Assembly (NCBI GenBank): GCA_025331435.1 | Contig: JAIWNI010000290.1 | Coordinates: forward strand, 1 to 12,608 | Direction of reading: 5' to 3' | Length of the DNA stretch: 12,608 nt | Source: Choanephora cucurbitarum | Lineage: Eukaryota > Mucoromycota > Mucoromycetes > Mucorales > Choanephoraceae | Shown: positions 7,737-12,608 of the stretch, one piece after another | Position numbering within the stretch: the stretch's first letter is position 1 | Layout of the letters: every line of letters starts with the position of its first letter | Made by a program: the position numbers and the translations under genes | The notes under the pieces: generated by a model | Databases searched by the model: none | What the model was told of the DNA's origin: nothing | Seen by the model: the letters and a program-made list of their open reading frames with translations, nothing else

Positions 7737-8399
7737 GACAGCTGGCATACACTTCGATCGACAAAGCGTTGACAGAATTATATGTCAATGACAACAACGG
7801 TGACATGCTAGGGTATCATAAGGAAATTTTGAGCAGCACCGCTTAGACATCGACATGTACCGTGACATCTTTTCTGGTGCTTGCTATCAGCATCTTTTTG
7901 CGAATGGTGATGTCGATGTCAACACTATCTGTCTTGTAGTTTTTGTCGATGGGTATCAATTAAAAAAACATGCAAAAAGCTCACCAGGTTTTAGTCAATT
8001 GCCTCGTAATGAATATCCATCCCGAGCATTGGTAATTAGTAACGCTTTCTAGAGCCAGTGCAATAGGTACTTAACTTTCACAACGGCTGTAGAACGAATG
8101 ACGAAAACATGATCCAAATAACAGTCTGCCCGGGAAAGCCTAAGGATCTACACTCATACTTGAAGCCAATGTTTGACGAAGTTGAACAGATGTACAAGAA
8201 CAAGCTGGTCATTAAGAGGCAAGGAACAGAAGTATTTCGTGGACGTGTTGCTATTTTGGGTGTAACAGGTGATATACAAGGAATTACCGAACTCATGGGT
8301 TCTGTTGGACACACTGGCAAATATGGTTGTCGTGTTTGTAAGGCTGCTGGTCATGGGCCTCTTGGTATTTCTAACATGGGTGAATACATAGTAGGTATC
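7737..8399 (+). pseudogene. Middle part of a Tnp2-like transposase gene, inverted and frameshifted
   Basis: This piece resembles the Tnp2 (Transposase_21) family of CACTA-type DNA transposons as found in Mucorales, recalled rather than searched. It sits in three frames. The first holds RQLAYTSIDKALTELYVN and runs to a TAG at 7844. A one-base shift near 7830 leads to DIDMYRDIFSGACYQHL and CLVVFVDGYQ, which runs to a TAG at 8050. The third (about 8067-8399) has FHNGCRTNDENMIQITVCPG, VTGDIQGITELMG and HTGKYGCRVCKAAGHG; the VDG, TGDI and GCRxC motifs are family hallmarks. The link between the second and third frames is garbled. Homology ends at 8399, and the rest of the third frame (to 8459) is antisense of the other gene piece. 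It has no start of its own and is not expected to make protein. Confidence 0.78.
8389..8399 (+). repeat. Right arm of 11-bp inverted repeat bounding the inverted Tnp2 segment
   Basis: TAGTAGGTATC is the reverse complement of 7726-7736. It is the point where the plus-strand middle piece and the minus-strand 5' piece of the transposase gene meet tail to tail. Confidence 0.85.
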
Positions 8400-8643
8400 A
8401 GCTCCGGTAAAGGCATTGCTTCGTCTCTGTCAACATCGTCCCTTGCTGCTTCCACTTGAGCTTCGTTACAGTATCTGGCTGCTTGACAGGTGATAATTGG
8501 GCACTTTTTCGTATCAGAATCATTAAGTGGATACATGTGGCAGCCATTCGGACAAATGTCAAACTTGATGGTGGTTTTTGTGTTCTTTTGTACCATGCGG
8601 CGGTAGTTATCGGGTGACTGGAAGTGTTTATCGGCAAAAGGAC

Positions 8644-8702
8644 CTAGTTCCATACTAATAGTTTAAGTATACATTCATTAGTCAAGACAAGAAAAAAGTT
8701 AC
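8644..8702 (-). other. Tnp2 intron 2 (59 nt)
   Basis: GTAACT donor, GACTAAT branch-like site and CTAG acceptor. The earlier ATTAG was rejected because it shifts the frame; CTAG joins E-G-P-F-A-D in frame. Confidence 0.7.
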
Positions 8703-8864
8703 CCTCAGTGATATGCGCCAATAAGTTATTATTCAAGACGTGGATCAACTGACGCTGGTAATGTCTTGGTGTTTTTGCTTCGTCCAACAACTGCATGATG
8801 CTAATCCAAGTCGACTTGCAAACATCTAAATGTTCGGGAGGATGCCAATCGTAAATTATAGGTT

Positions 8865-8918
8865 CTAACAAAACAGTTAAATCTCTCGTGTTGATTTACT
8901 TTATCATGAACAACATAC
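8865..8918 (-). other. Tnp2 intron 1 (54 nt)
   Basis: GTATGT donor, TTTAACT branch-like site and TTGTTAG acceptor. The upstream GTAAGT (8946-8941) was passed over because its phase gives an immediate stop in exon 2; GTATGT gives G|AA and keeps the frame. Confidence 0.7.
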
Positions 8919-9222
8919 CGCTAGAATTAGTATTGCTATTACTTACAGTAGAGGCAGAGCCATTTCCTTCAAAATCGGCTTCCATAGATACATCACTGAG
9001 ATTAGCGTCTTGAACATCTACATCATTGACAAAACCGGTTTCAGTTTCATATTCATCTAATTAAACAGACTCATTGGCTGAGGCCATGTCATTGTCTGAT
9101 GATGATTGGATCGTATCCAAGTTGGCGTAATAGACACAATTTGTTGATATGATATGTTCAGTAAGAGCTTTCTGGCTGACGAACACAGCTTGACAGAAAA
9201 GACAGTTGAAGATTGAAGACAT

Positions 9223-10349
9223 TCTGAATTATAAGTCAAGTGATTGAGTTGTTGACAAGAAAAGTGATCTAGATGTAGGGTTAATAAAAAGAGATATGAG
9301 AGTTGTTATTATCGAGCAATAAAGCGAAAGAATCCAAAGAGAAGTGCAAATCAATACTGGTACATTTTATATTTAAACACTGGATTGATGTTTGTATTGT
9401 CCATTTGTTCCGGATCTGATCCATTTATGTCTGTGTGTGGAGTATACAAGAAGATAAGTCTTATTATATGTGAGCGTTGTATGTACGCATGATTTAACCT
9501 GTAAATTTGATTGTTTGTCAACTTTAAACAAATGAATAAATGATTACTGATGTGGAACTGCCTGTCATGCAAAGTTTGTTTGTTCGCATATGATTATTCC
9601 AGCTTTAAATTTAAGATGTTGTCAATTACGACTCTATATACATTCACGAATGTCCGTAATAAACTTATAAACAAACATATAGAGATCGGTGTACTCTGCT
9701 TGCATTAAGAACATTAAATTATGCTCGCAGTTTTTTCTTCATCAACACAAGTTCAAACCACTTGACATCTGGAAACATCAGGTGTGTGATCTGTAATTTT
9801 ATCATCTATAGAGACATGATAACGTTTGTCATTTTATCAGCATAATATCAACTAACTCTATTCTTTTCTGCTATGCACGAATATTTTACCAAACACAAAA
9901 CTTTGTCATGATAGCTTGCTGGTAAAACAAACAATGATCGTTTAATCTGATTATGTCTTAAGTGATGCATTTTTTGAAGCACTATTGACAACTGAGAATC
10001 AGTATCAGAAACAATAAAGGTGAATACCCTGCTTCCCTTTCTTCTTGTTACCATTATCCTTTCATTTATTACCATTATCGTGTTTAAGCCTTTTTGAGAA
10101 CAATAACAGTTTATAAAGTCAGATTGGTTGCCACAATGTTGATGTATAAGGATAATTCATCTATATGTTCCATAGATTATAAGAAAATAAACAAAGAGTA
10201 CGTTGTAATGAGTTATATGGGAATAAACGATCAAAAGACTGAATTTACATTAGTATAAAGAAACAAGCAAATCACTTAATGAATAAAAAGCATCTTTCCT
10301 CTTATGTGGCTGATTTATTTTCTATTTTCAATCGCATCAAATTAAGCTA
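9223..10349. other. 1.1-kb AT-rich spacer between divergent genes, no gene seen
   Basis: All six frames are broken and no domain was recognised. It would hold the promoters of the minus-strand transposase remnant and the plus-strand gene at 10350. The only repeat noted is an 11-bp direct repeat TTACCATTATC at 10048-10058 and 10069-10079. No CACTA-like terminus was found. Confidence 0.6.
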
Positions 10350-10521
10350 ATGAACAACATGAACAGAGATATTCTTGACATTCGCTCCAGCTGTTTCAGA
10401 ACAGAAGACGTAGTTATTCAATTGCGTGCCCAAATGCAGGAAATGATAGCTAAGTAAGACGAGTTTATAGCCAAAGTCAACTTATGCTTTGATAAGCTGG
10501 AGCGCTTAGAAGTTAGAGAAG

Positions 10522-10567
10522 GTAAGGATCAATTTAGACTTTATTACATAAGCTAACATTTTTTCAG
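10522..10567 (+). other. Intron 1 of the 381-codon gene (46 nt)
   Basis: Donor GTAAGG, branch CTAAC (10553-10557) and acceptor TTTTTTCAG. Phase 1: the split codon G|CT joins exon 1 to APASGN. Confidence 0.8.
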
Positions 10568-11043
10568 CTCCAGCAAGTGGTAATGTCGATCAACGAACTA
10601 GTATCATCAATCCTGCTAGTAACTTAAATAGCCTCATTTACCGTCCTCAAATATCAGGAGGAAGCGAAAAAAAATTGAAACAAAAGCTTGACTATTTTAC
10701 CCAACAATGGTTAGGGGATGCGGTGATTGTCAACGTAAACGACGGGAAAGAGGCTCGTAGAGAAAAAGAGTCTCTCTTGGATATGTATGAGTCGTCTCTG
10801 CGTCAATTTGGCAAAATCGCTGTTGAGAAGTCGATCAAAAAGCTTCAGGTAGTAGACAAAGAATGGCGTGACATCAGCTACTCCAAGTTGGATCCTGATA
10901 TGAAGCAGGAATGCTTCGAAAACCTCCGCTCGCTAGCTCTCAACAACAACATCCCTACTTCTCGTTGTGTTGAATTTTGGCTTGAAAAGGCATTAGTATC
11001 TTACTTGTACCATAATAAGGCCAGACGCACAAGATCTGAGGTG

Positions 11044-11099
11044 GTAAATTTCTCATATCACCAATTGTCTTTATCCCAACTTACTAATGCATTAAATAG
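11044..11099 (+). other. Intron 2 of the 381-codon gene (56 nt)
   Basis: Donor GTAAAT, near-consensus branch TACTAAT (11082-11088) and acceptor AAATAG. Phase 0. Splicing removes the frame that ends in TAA at 11131 and joins ...SEV to SKPDQQQSQPIMGSQ, so two apparently overlapping frames (TAATG at 11131-11135) become one protein. Confidence 0.72.
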
Positions 11100-11637
11100 T
11101 CCAAGCCAGATCAGCAACAATCTCAACCAATAATGGGGTCACAGGTAAGTATGCCATCCACTTCTTCCGCAATGCAATACTTTCCTTCATCGTCTCAACT
11201 ACCTCAACCCGCTCAGCATCCTCTACCCCACTTATCATCTATGTTACCCATCATGTCAAGTTTAACAGCACCTTCCTTACAAATGCCACCTCCTACACAA
11301 CCTGCATCTCTATCACCCTCATTAGCTTCGTTACCTGCCCCTTCATTACCCTCCTCATCAGCCAATTCACCCATTCCTTCATCGCCTTCATCAATGTCAT
11401 CCAAACAGTCCTTACCAACTTCTTCACCGCCTTCAGCCCCTCCTTCCGCTCCTTTTGATGAATCAATGGCTTTTAGAATTCAATATCTAGAACGTCAATT
11501 GTCACAATTGCAGTCAGCATCCCGGCCATCTCGATTACCTCAACCTCCCTCATCCTCATCCTCTCAAATAAATCGTGATGCCAGAAAAAAAAGGTAACAC
11601 AAAAAGTTGTTTAAGTTCTCAAGATCTAACGGTTGTT

Positions 11638-11643
11638 AATAAA
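11638..11643 (+). terminator. Poly(A) signal of the 381-codon gene
   Basis: AATAAA begins 41 nt after the stop codon. It is followed by a CT- and T-rich stretch (about 11662-11680), as expected downstream of fungal 3' ends. Confidence 0.5.
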
Positions 11644-12608
11644 AAACCACCGGATAAGTTTTCCTCTCTCTTTTTTTTTGTTGGATTAAAGATCAACCTT
11701 ACTAAAAGCATATGTAAAAGCTTTACTCTGGCATCAAATAAAAACGTTATTTTGTGATTTGCGTTGAGACTGTACATTGCATGCATGCTCTTTTCGTTGA
11801 ATTTGTGTGCTGATATCTTTGAGTCAATGATTAGACATTCAACAACAAATACCTTGAGTGCTATCGTTACACAAAAAACGTGTGTTTTTTTGGACGAATA
11901 TTTACTATCTACCCTTTCCGATACCTTTGACTTATTTCTTTTCACAAGTTAAAAAACTTTTATTTTTCCTTTTCTTTTGTCTCTATATTTGTTGGCACTT
12001 TTGCAACTCTCAAATTTGACATCGTCAACCGACATGCACCGATCTTGGTTAGTCATCTCTTTAACATCGTGTTGAAGTTAAGTCTTGAACACTGGTATAA
12101 GACTCTTTTGAAATAACAAACCTTTTGTGGCTTATAGTAACAACCTCTCTACACTTTTTTTACGAATTCACAACTTGAATGTAGACCTTATGCTCTGTCA
12201 GAAACAAAAAATCGAATTACCCATTGAAAGGTCACTATAGGTCTGGTTCTTCAACGAACTGCTTATCATCTACGAGCTCCATGGTATGTACCCGGACCAT
12301 TCTAGATTCTCTCTTTTGCTTATCACTAACTCCACTTATTTTTAAGTGATAGAAAAGCCGTGAAGTTTTGCTGAGAGTAAAAACTACATCTGATGCTTTA
12401 CCAGCACAGCATGAGACAAGTTGTCATCTTATCAAAATGATACAAATGCGACATGAATACACCTTCCAGAGTGTACAAGCTTCATTTCAAGCGACTTGAA
12501 GATTCATTGCTATCATAGTTTATGCGTTTCTGATCGAATATCATCCGGGTATACACAGAGAATTAACGTTTACCTATCGATTGCAACTGTAATGCGTGTT
12601 GTCAACAT
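11644..12608. other. Right-hand kilobase, no recognisable gene
   Basis: The stretch is AT-rich and the frames are short; none shows a domain I know. A plus-strand frame from about 12375 (LPAQHETSCHLIKMIQMRHEY) stays open for some 35 codons and could be a worn gene fragment, but this is weak. A 7-bp inverted repeat TATCACT/AGTGATA (12321-12327, 12345-12351) and a palindrome GCATGCATGC (11779-11788) were noted without assigned role. Confidence 0.5.

Larger units (their letters stand above)
8389..9222 (-). pseudogene. 5' part of the Tnp2-like transposase gene, three exons, broken
   Basis: Exons on the minus strand are 9222-8919, 8864-8703 and 8643-8389. Phases match at both introns: donor GTATGT with acceptor TTGTTAG, then donor GTAACT with acceptor AACTAG. 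Exon 1 starts MSSIFNCLFCQAVF, with a zinc-finger-like C7xxC10...H23...C29, then an acidic stretch. It carries a TAA in frame after 53 codons (9063-9061), beyond which the frame continues (LDEYETETGF). Exon 2 has PIIYDWHPPEHLD and AKTPRHYQRQL. Exon 3 has GPFADKHFQSPDNY and a zinc-ribbon-like region FDICPNGCHMYPLN...CPI...C before LPELIPT, where homology ends at the 11-bp repeat. The stretch beyond (minus strand, below 8389) is antisense of the middle piece. The family assignment rests on that middle piece plus recalled mucoralean homologues. The nonsense codon and the inversion both break the gene. Confidence 0.75.
10350..11597 (+). pseudogene. Unrecognised three-exon gene, 381 codons, one premature stop
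   Basis: Exons 10350-10521, 10568-11043 and 11100-11597 join in frame through two introns with good GT...AG and branch signals. Codon 36 (10455-10457) is TAA; no in-frame ATG follows in exon 1, and the first in exon 2 is near 10780. Residues 1-57 are helical and coil-like (VVIQLRAQMQEMIAK; CFDKLERLEV). Residues 94-216 look like a folded helical domain (LDYFTQQWLGD; DKEWRDISYSKL; NNIPTSRCVEFWLEKAL). Residues 217-335 are rich in Ser, Pro and Gln. Residues 339-357 may form a second coil (YLERQLSQLQS), and the end is basic (ARKKR). I do not recognise the family. The overall plan suits a nuclear, oligomeric, possibly DNA-binding protein, which is inference. It lies divergent to the Tnp2 remnant and could be the second gene of that element. 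If TAA is a recent mutation or error, the gene could be functional. Confidence 0.65.

Noticed and set aside
8351..8388. Last residues of the minus-strand Tnp2 frame below the repeat
   Set aside because: Antisense of the plus-strand middle piece, created by the inversion.
8400..8459. Tail of the plus-strand Tnp2 frame beyond the 11-bp repeat
   Set aside because: From 8400 on it reads the antisense of exon 3 of the minus-strand piece; not a transposase sequence.
10048..10079. 11-bp direct repeat TTACCATTATC
   Set aside because: Only two copies in AT-rich spacer, with no link to an element edge; likely chance or local duplication.
10454..10470. GTAAGA...TTATAG as a mini-intron removing the TAA at codon 36
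   Set aside because: 17 nt is far too short to splice. Using the same donor with the acceptor at 10567 gives an immediate stop.
11213..11404. Acidic Gly-rich frame on the minus strand
   Set aside because: Antisense of the Ser/Pro-rich exon 3 of the 381-codon gene, with no start context or independent support.
12321..12351. Stem-loop TATCACT...AGTGATA as a terminator or transposon end
   Set aside because: 7-bp stem with a 17-nt loop in AT-rich DNA and no adjacent gene; not distinguishable from chance.
1..12608. CRISPR array, tRNA or rRNA genes
   Set aside because: No regularly spaced repeats, cloverleaf arms or rRNA motifs were seen; the intron-bearing genes and transposon types indicate a eukaryotic genome.

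Overview
The window looks like transposon-rich fungal DNA. Short introns (46-66 nt) with GT...AG borders and CTAAC/TACTAA-like branch sites, AT-rich spacers and the particular transposon families suggest a Mucoromycota genome, most likely a mucoralean fungus. That placement comes from recalled family resemblance, not from a search. No rRNA, tRNA, CRISPR array or clear host housekeeping gene was recognised.

The left 7.4 kb is a nest of elements. A full-length Helitron (about 2-4929) encodes one Rep/helicase protein. Its first exon (158-250) is joined by a 66-nt intron to the long second exon, giving 1501 aa with the HUH, two-tyrosine and SF1 helicase motifs in place. The Helitron ends in CTAG followed by T. 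The next base begins, in frame, the tail of the RNase H domain of a Ty3/gypsy chromovirus polyprotein, which continues through integrase, GPY/F and chromodomain (4930-6807). A polypurine tract (7022-7030) and a 409-bp 3' LTR (7034-7442, TGTTG...CAACA) follow. The Helitron has therefore inserted into the gypsy element, whose 5' part should lie left of the window.

Right of the LTR is a decayed Tnp2-like (CACTA-type) transposase gene in two pieces that point at each other. The 5' part is on the minus strand (9222 to 8389, three exons). The middle part is on the plus strand (about 7737-8399). An identical 11-bp sequence in inverted orientation (7726-7736 and 8389-8399) flanks the plus-strand piece, and flipping the segment restores one gene order and one reading frame across the junction. 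This is an inversion scar or an invertible segment. The gypsy element probably inserted into or beside the rest of this gene, so the left side reads as Helitron inside gypsy inside or beside a Tnp2 element.

After a 1.1-kb spacer, a divergent three-exon gene (10350-11597, 381 codons) encodes an unrecognised protein with helical N-terminal and central parts, a Ser/Pro-rich C-terminal third and a basic end. It has a TAA at codon 36 and is likely broken. It could be a second gene of the Tnp2 element or an unrelated gene. The last kilobase holds nothing recognisable.
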